A program made the translations under genes and the position numbers. 64,000 nt of DNA, taken from Multifurca ochricompacta (lineage: Eukaryota; Basidiomycota; Agaricomycetes; Russulales; Russulaceae). The notes beneath the pieces are model-generated. The model searched no databases. It was given only the letters and a program-made list of their open reading frames with translations, and was not told the DNA's origin. The stretch's first letter is position 1. Each line of letters starts with the position of its first letter. The stretch spans positions 1 through 64,000 of the forward strand of contig WTXG01000165.1 of assembly GCA_022496185.1 (NCBI GenBank). Reading direction: 5' to 3'. Of the stretch, positions 34,162 to 45,329 are shown one piece after another.

Positions 34162-35874
34162 TTTTTTTTTTTTTTTTTTTTTTTTGAAATCAACTTTATT
34201 ACGCGCTTCAGCCAGACAGACAAATCGCGCGGTTACTACAGGGACATAGTAACTACTGTAGGAAGGGACAAATGCCCTGGAGGTAGTGGGTGGGAAACCC
34301 TAAGGGAAAACCCGGGGTTGTAGTACGTGGAAGACCCAGAGTGACCAGGACCCCCACCCTGAAGGGGTGGGGAAAAGGAAGATGTAAAATAAAAGTGGGG
34401 ACGGCTAGGCGCATTTGCCAGGTCCAGACCCCGTGTGCCATCATGGTCGAGACCCAACCAATCAGTTCAGTGAAAGTCCGAAACACAAAAGTGACAATTA
34501 AAAAAAGAAAAAGTGCCGCTAGGCGGCGGGTGTGGGGGCCGGGACAGCCGGCTTCTTGACGCGGGGCGGCTTCTTCCAACGACGGACCGCACCAGCATGC
34601 CCAAAGGCATAGAGGGTGCGCTGGGCCAAGAGGCCTGCCAGCGCTGCACCATCCGGGTCCTCGAAGGCCACCACCACAGAGGAAGTGGAGCCAGGGAGGA
34701 GGGTGGAGGGGGCGCGGACCCAGGAGGGGAGGGCCGTCACTTTGAGCGCCCTGTACACTGGATTCTCACGACCCAGGGCCTCATGGCAGGCCTGGGGAGA
34801 ATGTGCCCCAGTGTGCGGGGTCACGCCAGTAGCAAGGCCGTTGATGGTCACCCGGGACCACCGAACGTTCGGGCGGGAGGAGGGGGTAAGTGGCTGGCCC
34901 ATCACCGACAAGAAGGGACCTAGCAGAGAGGTGAGGAGGGGTTGTGCAGAGAGGAGGTTTGCCTCTGAGACATCGGGCCCGGCCGTAAGAACCAGGTTCT
35001 TCTTCGGTGTCCACCGCGCGGCAGACAGAGAGACCTGGGTCCCAGACCCAGACAGCTCAGAGTTCAAGAATGAAACAATAGCCCCAGGGGGCTTGCACAC
35101 AAATGGCGGGTCAGAAATGTCCTGCACAGAACCAGGAAAGACCACCAGAGAGGGTCTCGCATGCCTCTTGGCGGCAGCAGCGTAGGATGAAGGGGGGGAG
35201 GGGGTGGGGGCAGCAGGGGTAGTGGGGGCAGGAGGGGGTGCAGGGGAGGGGGCCGGGGCAGAGGGCTTGGCCTTGGCCTTGGGGGCTTTGGCTGGGGCGA
35301 CCTGGGCAGGGGCCTGGGCGGGTGGAGCAGGAGGGGTCTGGGCCGGGGCCTTACCTTTCTTGGAAGGGCCTGGGGCGGGAGCCAGAGGAGGAGGAGCAGC
35401 AGGAGGGGGGGGCACTGGCTGGACGCCAGCAGAAAGCCTGTCAAACCTCTTAGAAAGAGCCGCCATCATCCCCATGAGGGGGAGCAGCAGGTCATTGTGG
35501 AGGGCGCGGGCAGAAAGGGCAGGATCAGGAGGGAAGGCAGAGTGGAAAGCAGCCACAAAGTCTGGATCATGCTGCGCATAGGAGTGGAGGAGGGAGGGGC
35601 CCCCAGGAGTAGGGGAGTAATGGAAGAAGTCATGGAGGTGGCCATGGAGAGTATGGACATATGAGTCATCATCCCCAGGGAAGGAAGCCTCAGCCTCAAC
35701 CATCCCATCATAAAGTTGGGAGATGGCTGAGGTGAGAACCTGGGCAGGAGAAGGGGGGGGTGGGGGAGGGGGCTCAGAAAGAGCAGCAAAGCGATTGGAC
35801 ATGTGAGGCAACTCAATCAGCAAATTAACACAAAAACCAAAGGTAATGGTGGTGGTAAGCGGTCAAGAAGGGAT
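34162..35874 (-). mobile_element. Complete ORF1-only 'half-LINE' retroposon
   Basis: Bounded by a perfect 16-bp target duplication (gtccagccagaagtgg at 34146-34161 and 35875-35890). On the minus strand it has a short 5' UTR (about 50 bases), one intact ORF (34519-35823), a 330-base 3' UTR with taataaag, and a 24-base poly(A) tail (34162-34185). The 3' UTR end (caactttattacgcgcttca, then cgcgcggttactac) matches the LINE tail at 45.77 kb, so it probably used that family's reverse transcriptase. No RT or endonuclease sequence is present. Confidence 0.85.
34519..35823 (-). CDS. LINE ORF1 (gag-like) protein, 434 residues
   Basis: ORF1-type nucleic-acid chaperone candidate of the half-LINE. The initiator may be 35823 (MLIELPHM) or 35802 (MSNRFAALSEP). 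N-terminal helical region (about residues 1-150). The middle is extremely Pro/Ala/Lys-rich (APAQTPPAPPAQAPA, KAPKAKAKPSAPAPS). A folded C-terminal part begins at SYAAAAKRHARPSLVVFPGS with an RRM-like pattern and ends in a basic tail (RRWKKPPRVKKP). I see no CCHC knuckles, unlike many Tad-type ORF1 proteins. The frame is fully open and GC-rich compared with neighbours, consistent with recent insertion. Confidence 0.75.
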   Translation of the reverse strand: MLIELPHMSNRFAALSEPPPPPPPSPAQVLTSAISQLYDGMVEAEASFPGDDDSYVHTLHGHLHDFFHYSPTPGGPSLLHSYAQHDPDFVAAFHSAFPPDPALSARALHNDLLLPLMGMMAALSKRFDRLSAGVQPVPPPPAAPPPLAPAPGPSKKGKAPAQTPPAPPAQAPAQVAPAKAPKAKAKPSAPAPSPAPPPAPTTPAAPTPSPPSSYAAAAKRHARPSLVVFPGSVQDISDPPFVCKPPGAIVSFLNSELSGSGTQVSLSAARWTPKKNLVLTAGPDVSEANLLSAQPLLTSLLGPFLSVMGQPLTPSSRPNVRWSRVTINGLATGVTPHTGAHSPQACHEALGRENPVYRALKVTALPSWVRAPSTLLPGSTSSVVVAFEDPDGAALAGLLAQRTLYAFGHAGAVRRWKKPPRVKKPAVPAPTPAA

Positions 35875-36239
35875 GTCCAGCCAGAAGTGGTGACATTCGA
35901 GAGAGAGTGGATTGAAGGCGTGAGGAGGTAATGCGGGCCGGAGTGGATGGTTTCGGGCTCAGAGCTCACGCTATTCCTACAGTAGGGAAATCGGGAAATC
36001 GGGCACAGACGATCAGAGGGTACACGCCATGCTTGATGTGCGTGGATCAACGTGGGCCAGATCGTGCCATTAACCCGTATTGATGCTGTCCCAAAAAGAA
36101 TTTATGACTTGTCCTCGAGTCCGCAAAGAGTGGTAATTAAGGAAATTTAAATAGGGCGTGCCTGGGCGTCACCTGGGTTCTAGGAGATTAAGTCGTGAGT
36201 GCCAGGAAGGAGCCTAAAGACTTAATCAATATATTCGCG

Positions 36240-36893
36240 AATGGAAATCTCCATTTCAATCCAGCGGCGGCGAGGCCCCTTGCCTTCTTGGTGCCTTAAA
36301 GAGGCGGCATCAGACGTCCCGTCTATGGCTAGTAGCTATAAATCCCTGTGCCACGTTTTCGATGGGTGCCACAAGCTGCGAACGGAAACCAAAGTTGAAA
36401 TTCTATCTTTTTGTTTTTTGAGTGCTCCGAGGCAGGTGGCACTAAGGCATATGGAATAACGTTGTACAAGGTTCCAAAGTATAAACATGCAAAACGCGCG
36501 CGCTAAGATACATGGGTTGTGAGTAAATCTGAGTTCGTTTTTAAAAAGGTCATTGGGAGCGGTAAGCGTGTGACTGAGAGACAGAAGATTTTCATTTTTA
36601 TTGCGCCTCAGCTCGATGCTACGCTTTGAAGCGTGTCAGAGTTGTGGGTGGTGTTGGAACTGGTTTTTGCTCTATCACCCTGTCATTCATCGGTAGTACT
36701 CTCAAAGGGAGCTTCCCGGAACTGGAACCAGAGGGTAACACTTCATTTTCATCACCAGCCATGCCATTAGCTAGGTCGCTGCCACCCTCCCGCGAATCCC
36801 CGCCCTGAGCGGGAATCCGAGGCGGGGCGGCCTAGTCGGCGACCTTGTAATTGTGGGCCTTTCTGTGGGCCTTTCTTTGAAGAGGAGATGGCT
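36240..36893 (-). pseudogene. DUF3835/URI-like C-terminal fragment, copy 1
   Basis: Minus-strand text DENEVLPSGSSSGK and NDRVIE.KPVPTP..TLTRFKA is the tail of the gene at 41.07-42.09 kb. Its plus-strand left flank carries the unit marker tagctataaatccctgtgcc (36332). It joins abruptly at about 36894 to an IML2 tail in the opposite orientation. Confidence 0.5.
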
Positions 36894-37440
36894 GTTGGAG
36901 AGTCAAATCGCGATGTTGCATGATGAGATTGTGCTCAAGCGTGAGTTTCTCGGTATTGGGTTTGGTGACAATGAACAGAAAGAAACAAGATTCCAAATTT
37001 TTATTTTTCTTATTCCCGTTTTGTTTCTGGTTTATTTTATTATTTTATTTCGATGCTTGCTAGAATAAGAGTAGTGGAAACAAATAGTGTGGGAAATAAT
37101 TGTGAGACTCTGAGCCAACCGATTCCTTGAACTTGGACTTTGACTTCCGAATGCCTCATTCCTTCAATCCCCCACTTCATACCGTTTTCGAACGCACAAA
37201 AAAAATAAACAACAGCCAAGTCAAGCTCTCCCATGGCCATGTACCCGTAATGAGTACCGCTGAGGGTTTTTTTTTTTTTTTTTCATTTTTCAGTGTTCAG
37301 TTCCACCGTTTCCTCTATATCAGGCCTCATTTAATTTTATCACCGTCACCTTTTTTGTATATGACAGAAAACAAATACCGACTGAAACGAATTGGCACTC
37401 CACTAGACCTTCGTACCCTTGACCCCGACGTGTCGCTCTC
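36894..37440 (+). pseudogene. IML2 3'-end duplicate, copy 1
   Basis: Starts inside the last IML2 exon (gagagtcaaatcgcgatg; native gagagtcggatcgcgatg at 30404). It continues through the stop region and 3' UTR words (tgtatatgacagaaaaca). Only the last 20-odd codons are represented, so it cannot be functional. Confidence 0.75.
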
Positions 37441-37845
37441 ACGGAGAAAGATGGGATGACTGGGCGATAGACGGAGGCACGGAAATCACACGTCAAACTA
37501 GCTCTCTTATCAGTTGCCAATCTCGTCCAAGTCTAGGAAATTTGTGAAGGGTTTGCGCCTACTCACTCCCAACAGCACTCAGCCAGCCACGACCATATCA
37601 GGGCACCTTTCTTTGGATGCTACGCGCATTACCTGCGTTACTCCCTTATTATTGCGAATGGGTAGTCTCTGCAAGCAACTCTTCCTGCATGCTTGCTTCC
37701 TGCAGGTATGAGGCTGGATTTCCCTGCGAAAGGGAATGGCCTACATTTCTCTCTCACTGGACTCGTTCAATAAATCCCGCCCTTGTCATCCAAATCATCT
37801 CTGTTGGCTACTAGCTACCTTGGAACAAACCATACATACTTTTCA

Positions 37846-38992
37846 CTAGTACCCCCACCCGTAGCTAGACCCGACGTGAAGACAGTACGGCTGGTGGCTC
37901 AATGTCGACAGGGTCTCTTCTTCAATTGAAAATATAGTGGTACAGCGATGCGTGTTCCTTCCTGACATGCTTTTTGTATATATAACGCCTCCCCCGGGCC
38001 ACATGAAATCCAGACACAGGTCACACCGCTCTTTTGGCTCATGCTTGTCTCTATTGTGTCGGTTGAGGCCCTGTTGCTGCTTGTGACAGGAACCACATGA
38101 TGAGCATTTAAATGATTTCCCAGAAGTCTCTTTCCTCTTTGCGCCTCGCTTCTGCGGGAGAGCACCTTTCAGGGAGGGCAGCGTGGTACAGACTGGGTCA
38201 TGTTGGGCAGGTCGCTGGGTGTCGACTGGGAAGTCGTAGTCGTCGAGACCCTGTGATGGTGCTTTCTGGACAGGGAAACCGTCAGGAAGGATGTCTTCAG
38301 TCTCTGGAACCATGAGTTGCTGAAAACCTGCGTCTGGGATCGGTTGGACAATTCGCTGGGTGCCTGCGTCGAAGCAGTAGTCGTTGAGGGCCTGTGATGG
38401 TGCTTTCGGGACTGGGAAACGGTCCGGAAGGAAGCCTCCAGTCCCTATAACTATGAATAGCTGCAAACGTGCGTCTGGGACGGGTTGGACAATTCGCTGG
38501 GTGTCTACGTCGAAGCAGTAGTCGTTGAGACCCTCTGATGGTGCTTTCAGGACAGGGAAATCGTTCGGAATGAACCCTCCAGTCTCTGGAACCGCGTCCC
38601 CAATAGAGGTCTGATACTTCTATCAGCACCAGTAAGTTCCGTACCAACTCGTAAAAAATTATATTTTGACGTACCTCATAGCGCTCGAAAAGCTCTGTTG
38701 AGGGCAGATAATATTGAGGGTCAGAAATCCCAAAATCTCTGAATTCCAACAGTGATCTCTCCTGCATGAGTTCTTCGACAGGTGGATTATCCTCTGCGGT
38801 ATATGTGGGTTGGTTGTCTATAGTCCCCTGCAGCAGGTGATTTTATTCGTACGTCCTACTCGAATTAGTAGGAATTGAACTCACTTGAACAGAATTTATA
38901 TTAGGTATATCAATGGAAAGCGGGTGCCGGAAATATTTACGGGATTCTGGAGTCGCTATCTGGGGCGTTATGGAGTGGTGAAGTGTGTTCAT
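37846..38992 (-). CDS. C2H2 zinc-finger paralog ZF2 (second finger shifted)
   Basis: Exons 38992-38885, 38827-38675 and 38610-37846, in phase, 341 residues. Exon 1 and exon 2 match ZF1/ZF3/ZF4. Exon 3 has four PVPKAPS-type repeats (PVLKAPSEGL, PVPKAPSQAL, PVQKAPSQGL variants), the basic linker and finger 1 (CxxC-12-HxxxxH). After CDLCLDFMWPGG the frame differs from ZF3/ZF4 by one base. The second finger's histidines are therefore replaced by an unrelated tail ending GSSYGWGY. Finger 1 intact; function unknown. Confidence 0.6.
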
Positions 38993-39479
38993 CCTGGTGG
39001 GATAGGAAGTACTCCTAGGGACACTTTAAAGTATCAGAACGGAACTTATATCTTCTGACCATGCTTACCTCCCCGTAGTTCGATGAGTGCCATTGGCGCC
39101 TGTCTTAGTTCTTGACGTTCCCGTTGTGGGTACGTAAAAGTCGAAAGAATCTGAAGAGCGCTGATGGACCTTGGCCCTGACCGAGTTTTACTCCAATAGG
39201 GGAACGGGGGTATCCTGTATAGACAGCACTACAGTCCTAACCTTTTTTAATGAGGGTGATTGGGCACCGACTTTGCAGGGTCTTGCAAGTCACGATGCTC
39301 GAAACGCGTCCCCGCACAATGTTTGCCTCAAAGGAGCCCGGGACTGGATTCTCGCCGTCCTGGGCGTGGAGGGTGTGTGGTCATCGAATTTGCCGCGGAG
39401 GCTTTCCCGAGGGCTAGGACTAGTGTAATAGGCGCTCTGGAAGTCTGTGCCAGGGCGGGTGCCGAGCGTTGCCGGGATC

Positions 39480-39810
39480 CCTTTACTTAATATGGACGGT
39501 CTCACTTGCGTGGTAGATCTCTTACTTACTAACCTTTTCATGTGGTTCATTTCAATGTAAATTACTGGGGTATTTACGACCACTCTTACTTGTAGTAGCT
39601 GCACACGGAATATAAATTGGATTTAAAAAAAATGAAGTTCCAGTTCCACTTTTCACACTCAGAAGCATCTCAACCACTATTTGTTGACACGGTATGTGCC
39701 GCACGGTGGTAACTCGGCAGGTTGTGTCACTTGAGCTCAGGGCTTCTTGGGTTCAATCCCCAATCTGGCCATTTCTTTTCTGGTGTCCATGCTCCGTAAA
39801 AATAAAAATA
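39480..39810. repeat. Unit spacer repeat with truncated tRNA-like/SINE piece
   Basis: The block ccttttcatgtggttcattt through cggaatataaattgg recurs at 48913-49003. Inside, 39720-39771 has ggttgtgtcactt, then cttgggttcaatccccaatc and tggcca. This is a truncated version of the tRNA-like sequence at 60260, including its B-box and the following atttctttt tail. Confidence 0.6.
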
Positions 39811-40079
39811 AAAAAAATCGCGCGGACCGGATCAGAGAAGTTGTCGGTATAAGTGCTGGTCATGATTAGTATCTAAAATATCTTACGACTATAGCATGCA
39901 CTCTTTACGGATTCAAGGCTCGTTTCTCTATGTTTTTTGACCATTCATAACTGAAGTGAGTATCGACTTAGGTTATCTTTGCCTCGTGTGTAGCTGACAT
40001 TCAGTTATTACTGTATTTAATTTCTTTTACCCATCCCGTTTAGGTGGTAAAGTCTAATCAAATCTATAATTTTGACTAT

Positions 40080-41070
40080 TACAAAAAAGAATTGATGACT
40101 TGTATCCGATGAGTAGTGATCGGACACGGGAAAGAATACATCATAATTAAGGAGGCGAGAAGCCCGGGCGGTCATGTGAAGACGTAAAACCGATCAAATA
40201 GAAATCTCGGTCAGGGCGTGCCTGAGCGTCACCTTCTCATCTCTAAAGGGTTATAGTGGCGGTGCCCTCCACACTCGGCTTCTTCCGGGATCGCCTTGTG
40301 TGAAGTGCGTGCCCGAGCCGAATATAATTTTTGGGCGCACCCATTGGGGGTCGGTCTTGTGACTCTTTGTGATGTTGTACTTACGAGCTCGTTACTGAGG
40401 GTTTTCCCCACCACTCTAGAATGTCACTTTTGTCTTTATGAGTTTCAGATTAGTTACTACTGTCTTCATCCCTCATGTAGATTGTCAAGTATTGTGCACA
40501 TAGACTACATAAAAGGGGCTGTAGAGTAGCCCCAAGAATTCATCCTGTTCAAGAAACATCCCTGTCCGTCGCTTCATCGCTCGCGCTACCCCGTTCGACT
40601 CTATATTCTCTCTAGCTAGTGGCTATAAAGCCGATGCCACATTTTCGATGAGCCAAAATCACGGCCACAAAGCTGCGAACAGGAAGCAAAGTTGAAACTT
40701 TCAAATTGATCATTTTGTTCTTTGAGAGTGCCAAAAGCAGGTGGCACTAAAGCATGCAGAATAACCCGACACTGTACAAACCAAGAACATATAAAAAGAA
40801 AAGAGTGACTCCAATCAGGACCGTGTACTTAATTTTGAGGCTGAGCATCGCAGAGGAGGCTTGCTCGCGTGCGTGTACATTGTGCGTTGTTGTAAAGTAT
40901 ACCAAAGCTGCTATCGTGGTGAAAAAAAACAAACAATCAAACACGCAAAACGCGCGCGCTAAGATACATGATTTGTGTCTGAGTTCTGCTTTTTTTTTCT
41001 CTTTCTCTTGTCTTATATATAGTTTTTAGAAAGGTAAGTGGGAGTGGTAAGCGTGGGACATTAGATTTCA
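40080..41070. repeat. Unit left flank with TATA-like marker
   Basis: The series gatgagtagtgatcggac (40108), ttaaggag, then gctagtggctataaagcc (40615) and acattttcgatgagcc is repeated, with changes, at 36.09-36.60, 44.59-45.30 and 49.20-50.40 kb. It precedes each DUF3835-like tail. No coding region supported. Confidence 0.55.
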
Positions 41071-41073
41071 TTT

Positions 41074-42085
41074 TTATTGAGCCTCAGCTCGATGCTGTGC
41101 TTTCAAGCGTGTCACTGTCGACAGTGGTATTGGAACTGGTTTGCGCTCTATCACCCTGTCATTCGTCGGTAGTGCTCTCTGAGGGGGCTTCCTGGAACTG
41201 GAACCAGAGGGTAACACCTCATTTTCATCACCGGCCATGTCGCTGCCACTCTCCCGCGAATCCCCGCCATGAGCGGGAATCCGCAGCGGGGCGGCCTTGT
41301 CGGTGATCTTGAATTGTGGGCCGTTCTGTGAAGATGTAATGACGGCTGCCGGTGAGGGTTGTCGTCGTGCTGGCTCGCCAGTGTCCGTGGTAGTGGGGGG
41401 TGGACCGTAGACGAACTCGAGGGCAGCAATTTCTGCTGCACCGGCGTTGGTCACTTCTCCACGGCGCAACGCGTTCATGAACTCGCGCACGCGCGCGTTT
41501 TCTTCGCCACTCCCCTCCTCATTTTCGCTGTCACTATCACTGCCTACCAGCCGGTCACCTTCGAGCTGGCCCGTGCACACCGCGCGGCGTAGTGTGCCGC
41601 TCGAGCTGGGCAGCAAGGAGGACCCGAGTGAGAGAGAGGTAGACTGAGGAGTAGACGAAACTACTCGCGTGCCGTAGGCTTGAGTGAGTGGGTTGAGGCC
41701 CTGCAAGAGTGGCCTCTAGGGGACTTCCTGATTCAGCGGTAAGCGCCTCCGTTTAGCTTGTATGCCAAGAGGGACAAGAGAAAGAGAAAATGAAGTGTGA
41801 CACTTGCCTCTTGTTCCCATTTGTCGTCTTCGCCGGCAAGTTTATGGGTATGTGCAGACATGGAGCAGGCAGCGTCAGCACCGCTGGTATTGCGCTTCTC
41901 AAAGTAAGCGAGAGCGATCTCTCGCTGGTGCTGCAGTGTGTCGATGTCAAATTCATATTCTGACACGTGATCACCTGGAGTCTCGTCCTTTTCCTCGTCC
42001 TCATCCTCGTGCTCGCCGTCATCATCACTTCGGGAGTATTTAGGGCCAGGAGACGCGATCGTATCCGAGTGGATTTCACCCTCAC
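41074..42085 (-). pseudogene. URI/Bud27-like (DUF3835-like) gene fragment, longest copy
   Basis: Upstream exon 41966-41813 reads MSEYEFDIDTLQHQREIALA, then YFEKRNTSGADAACSMS. After a putative intron, 41706-41074 gives a 210-residue acidic protein (SDSDSENEEGSGEENARVREF). It ends NDRVIERKPVPIPLSTVTRL and KAQHRAEAQ, resembling the short C-terminal DUF3835 motif of URI/Bud27 prefoldin-like proteins. I could not splice the exons in phase (a TAG follows the only clear acceptor), and the N-terminal prefoldin part is missing. Treated as a partial copy; the family call is tentative. Confidence 0.4.
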
Positions 42086-42506
42086 TATCGTATTTTATTG
42101 GGACGGGAGAGGAAGGGTTCGATCTGCTCCCTCTTTTGTCTTTCCCCCTCCTGGTCGATCCCGGGCCGACCTATCCGGTATCAATAATGCTTTGCGCCTT
42201 CTCACCCCCACCCCCCATATCAGGGCGCCTTGCTTTAGTTGCTACGTGTATTACTTGGGGTTACTCCTTTATTATGGCGAATGGGCAGTCTCTGAAAGCC
42301 ACTCTTCCTGCATCCTCCCTGCATGCATGAGACTGCATTTCCCTGCGAAAGGGCATGGCCTACATACATCGCTCACTGAACTCGTGCAATAATGCTGACC
42401 TTGTCGTCCAAATTATCTCTGTTAATTACTAGCTACCTTGGGACAAACCCTACACGCTTTTCAACGGTACCCCCACCCGTGGCTGGATCCGGCGTGGAGA
42501 TGGTTT

Positions 42507-43560
42507 TCACTTGAAAATCTGGTCGTACAGCGATTCGTGTTTCTTCAACACATGCTTTTTGTACGTATAAAGCCTCCCCCCTCGCCACATGAAATCTGGA
42601 CACACGTCACACTGCTCTTTTGACTTGTGATTGTCTCTTTTGTGTCGGTTCAGGCCCTGTGGTTGCTTGTAATGGGAACCACATGACGTGCACTGAAATC
42701 GTTTCCCAGCAGTTTGATTCCTCTTTGCGCCTCGATTCTGCGGGAGGGCACTTTTCAGGGAGGGCGGCGTGGTACAGACTGGGACCGGTTGGGCAGGTCG
42801 CTGGGTGTCGACTGGGAAGTTGTAGTCGAGAGCCTGTGGTAGTGCTTTCGGGACAGAGAAAAGGTACGGAAGGAAGCCTCCAGTCTCTAGAGCCATGAGT
42901 TGCTGCAAACGTGCGTCTGGGACCGATTGGACTGTTCGCTGGGTGTCTATGTCGAAGCAGTAGTCGTTCAGAGCCTGTGATGGTGCTTTCGGGACAAGGA
43001 AATGGTCCGGAAGGAAGCCTCCAGTCTCTGGAGCCATGAATGGCTGGAAAGGTGCGTCTAGGATCGGTTGGACAGTTCGCTGGGTGTCTACGTCGAAGCA
43101 GTAGTCGTTGAGAACCTCTGATGGCGCTTTCGGGACAGGGAAACCGTTCGGATGGAACCCTCCAGCCTCTAGAACCGCATCTCCGATAGAGGTCTGATTC
43201 TTCTATCAGCGCCAGTAAGTTCCGTACCAACTTGTAAAAATTTATATTTTGACGTACTTCGTAGCGCTCGAAAAGCTCTGCTGGGTCAGAAATCACAAAA
43301 CCTCTGAATTCCAACAGTGATCTCTCCTGCATGGGTTCTTTGACAGGTATATTATCCTCTGCGGTATATGTGGGTTGGTTGTCTATAGTCCCCTGCAGCA
43401 GGTGATTTTATTCGTACGTCCTACTCTCGAATTAGTAGGAAATTGAACTCACCTGAACAGGGTTCATATTAGGGGTGTCAATAGAAAGCGGGTACCGGAA
43501 ATATTTACGGGTTTCTGGAGGGGCTATCTGGGGCGTTAGGGAGTGGTGAAGTATGTTCAT
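42507..43560 (-). CDS. C2H2 zinc-finger paralog ZF3, intact
   Basis: Three exons in phase (43560-43453, 43392-43258, 43193-42507), 309 residues. Exon 1 MNILHHSLTPQIAPPETRKY; exon 2 ends ELFERYE, 18 bases shorter than in ZF1/ZF2. Exon 3 holds four 38-44-residue repeats (ETGGFLPDHFLVPKAPSQAL, NDYCFDIDTQRTVQ) and a basic linker (NRGAKRNQTAGKR). Finger 1 is CxxC-12-HxxxxH. Finger 2 is CDVCPDFMW..HVLKKH, i.e. CxxC-15-HxxxxH, an unusually long spacing. Ends YDQIFK. Probably a nuclear transcription-factor-like protein. Start chosen at MNIL because the frame breaks upstream. Confidence 0.7.
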
Positions 43561-43836
43561 CCTTCTGCGGCAGGAGGGTAGTAGTAGGGACACATTCCAG
43601 TATCAGAACTTATAGCTTCTGAGGTTAAATGGGGTGCCATTGGCGTCTTTATGTTCTCGTTGTGAGTACGGAACAAGCCGTCGGGTTTTTCTGTAATCGA
43701 ACGATGGTGCGCCCAGACCTACAGTCCTTGGAAAGTAGCGTAAGAGGCACCCTTAGGTCAGCTGGTAAACCTGGCGCTGATACACGCCATGCTTGACGCG
43801 CGTGGCAGATCCGATCAGAGATAACTAAGTTGCCGG

Positions 43837-44453
43837 TGTGCGGAGCCAATCCGCGGTGAGTGCGAGGCAAAGTTAGTTTTCCCGGAATGGTGAGAGAGGT
43901 AAAGAGGAGAGGGAGAGTGCGCAGAAAGAGTCCCAAGGATAACTAGACTTCGAAGGAGGGTGCGTCGTGCTTTGAACTGATGCGAATCTACTGCTTTGCT
44001 GGTTCTGTTTGACCTTGCACTCGATGTCGTCAAAAAGTTCTTTAGCACACAAAAGAAAGATAAAGAAAGGGGAGAAATGCCGATTGATTTCTGCTTCTAG
44101 TGGCTCACTGGCTGGTCTACTACAAGCATTGTATGTACCTTTATATACTTGCAGAGAGACCGAGTTATGAAGCAGAAAGAGGGTGAATTAGGGTTGAAAG
44201 AAGATAAGGTGAGATGATGCCAGGCAATAAAGGCGGAGATGATGTAGACGGGGAGGTAGAAACCTGGCAATTAAGATGGGGAGGTAGTGAAACTGTGTAA
44301 GGAATGGACGGGCATGCGGCCCGGAATGCAAATGTACTGATAAAAGATAATATACGGAACTAGATCATAAGTGCTCTAATTCAGGGTTTGTAATGAAAGA
44401 GGGGAGAGGCGATAGATGGAGGTTTCATGCTCAACGCCCGAGCCATCCTTACA
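43837..44453 (-). mobile_element. Solo LTR, family A copy 4 (TSD CCGG)
   Basis: 617 bases, TGTGCGGAGCC..CATCCTTACA, with CCGG at 43833-43836 and 44454-44457. A TATA-like element lies on the minus strand (plus-strand tttatatacttgc near 44142). Longer flanks are two halves of another repeat, rejoined when the LTR is removed. Confidence 0.8.
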
Positions 44454-44589
44454 CCGGTAAAAGTGCCAATCATGCACTCTTTATAGCCCTTTTCTGTGTT
44501 CTTCACTTCAGTTTTGACCATTCATTATGTCGTGTCTAACTACTAGTACAGCTGCGCTCAACAGTGCGTCCAACTACTGATGCTGTCCC

Positions 44590-45329
44590 AAAATGTTTTA
44601 AAAGGATTGATGACTTGTCCTCGAGTCCGGAAAGTGTGTGTTAATTAAGGAGATAAAGCCAAAGCCAAAGCCTGCGCAAGCTAAAGAAAATAGACGTGCC
44701 TGAGCGTCATCAAGGGCTTTAGGAGAATAGACACCACGAAGGAACCTTAAAGACTTAATCAATATATCCGCGAATGGAAATCTCGATTTCATCTCAGCGG
44801 CACACCAATCAGTTATCCTTCTTGGTGCCGTAGGGGGTGGCATTATGGCTGATTTCGGCTCAACGAACTCGGGGCTCGTGGGTCTCAGCGCTTCACATGA
44901 CATGATTCCATGACACAGGTTCAATCAATCGATCTGTATCAAGGGAGCTAGTATGCATTATTCTGGCCCAGCGTAAGTTGACAGTGAATTAATAAGACCA
45001 ATGCAGCGAAAAAATGCCCGGCGAGATGGCACTGTCATGCCAGTTAGCGTTAGTGAGTCTGTGCCACGTTTTCGATGGGCCAAAATCGCGGCGCCACAAG
45101 CTGCGAACAGGAGGCAATGTTGAAACCATGAGCGCTCCGAGGCAGGTGGCTCTAAAGCGTATGAAATAAGGCTGTACAAGGCAAGGTTCTAAAGTATGCA
45201 AAGCTGTCGTGGCGAAAAACAAACAAACAAACAAACAAACATGCAAAGCGCGCGCTCTAAGATACATGGTTTGTGAGTAATTTTGAGTTCGTTTAAGGGT
45301 TAGTGGGACCGGTAAGCGTGAGAGACATC
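44590..45329. repeat. Unit left flank, third copy
   Basis: gattgatgacttgtcc (44608), cttaatcaatatatccgcga (44754) and the ccacgttttcgatgggcc marker (45063) match the flanks at 36.1-36.4 and 49.2-50.05 kb. A short caaa run (about 45219-45240) is present. Confidence 0.55.

Larger units (their letters stand above)
33543..35981 (-). mobile_element. Solo LTR, family A copy 3, split by a half-LINE (TSD GTAG)
   Basis: Starts TGTACGATCGCGAG and ends CTATTCCTACA. It is flanked by GTAG at 33539-33542 and 35982-35985. Removing the LINE (34162-35874) and one copy of its target duplication leaves about 710 bases, matching the 696-base copy 1. Shared words include ggtcctactacaagcaagta and aatgaacgggaaggcggccc. 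Confidence 0.75.

Noticed and set aside
35204..35581. Plus-strand Gly-rich ORF opposite the half-LINE
   Set aside because: Mirror of the Pro/Ala-rich ORF1 coding strand; low-complexity shadow.
41074..41706. Calling this a functional URI1 gene
   Set aside because: Only a short C-terminal resemblance; the prefoldin domain is missing and the upstream exon does not splice in phase.
43837..44453. LTR-A copy as a MITE
   Set aside because: No terminal inverted repeats beyond TG..CA, a TATA box is present and length fits an LTR; kept as LTR, with TRIM as alternative.
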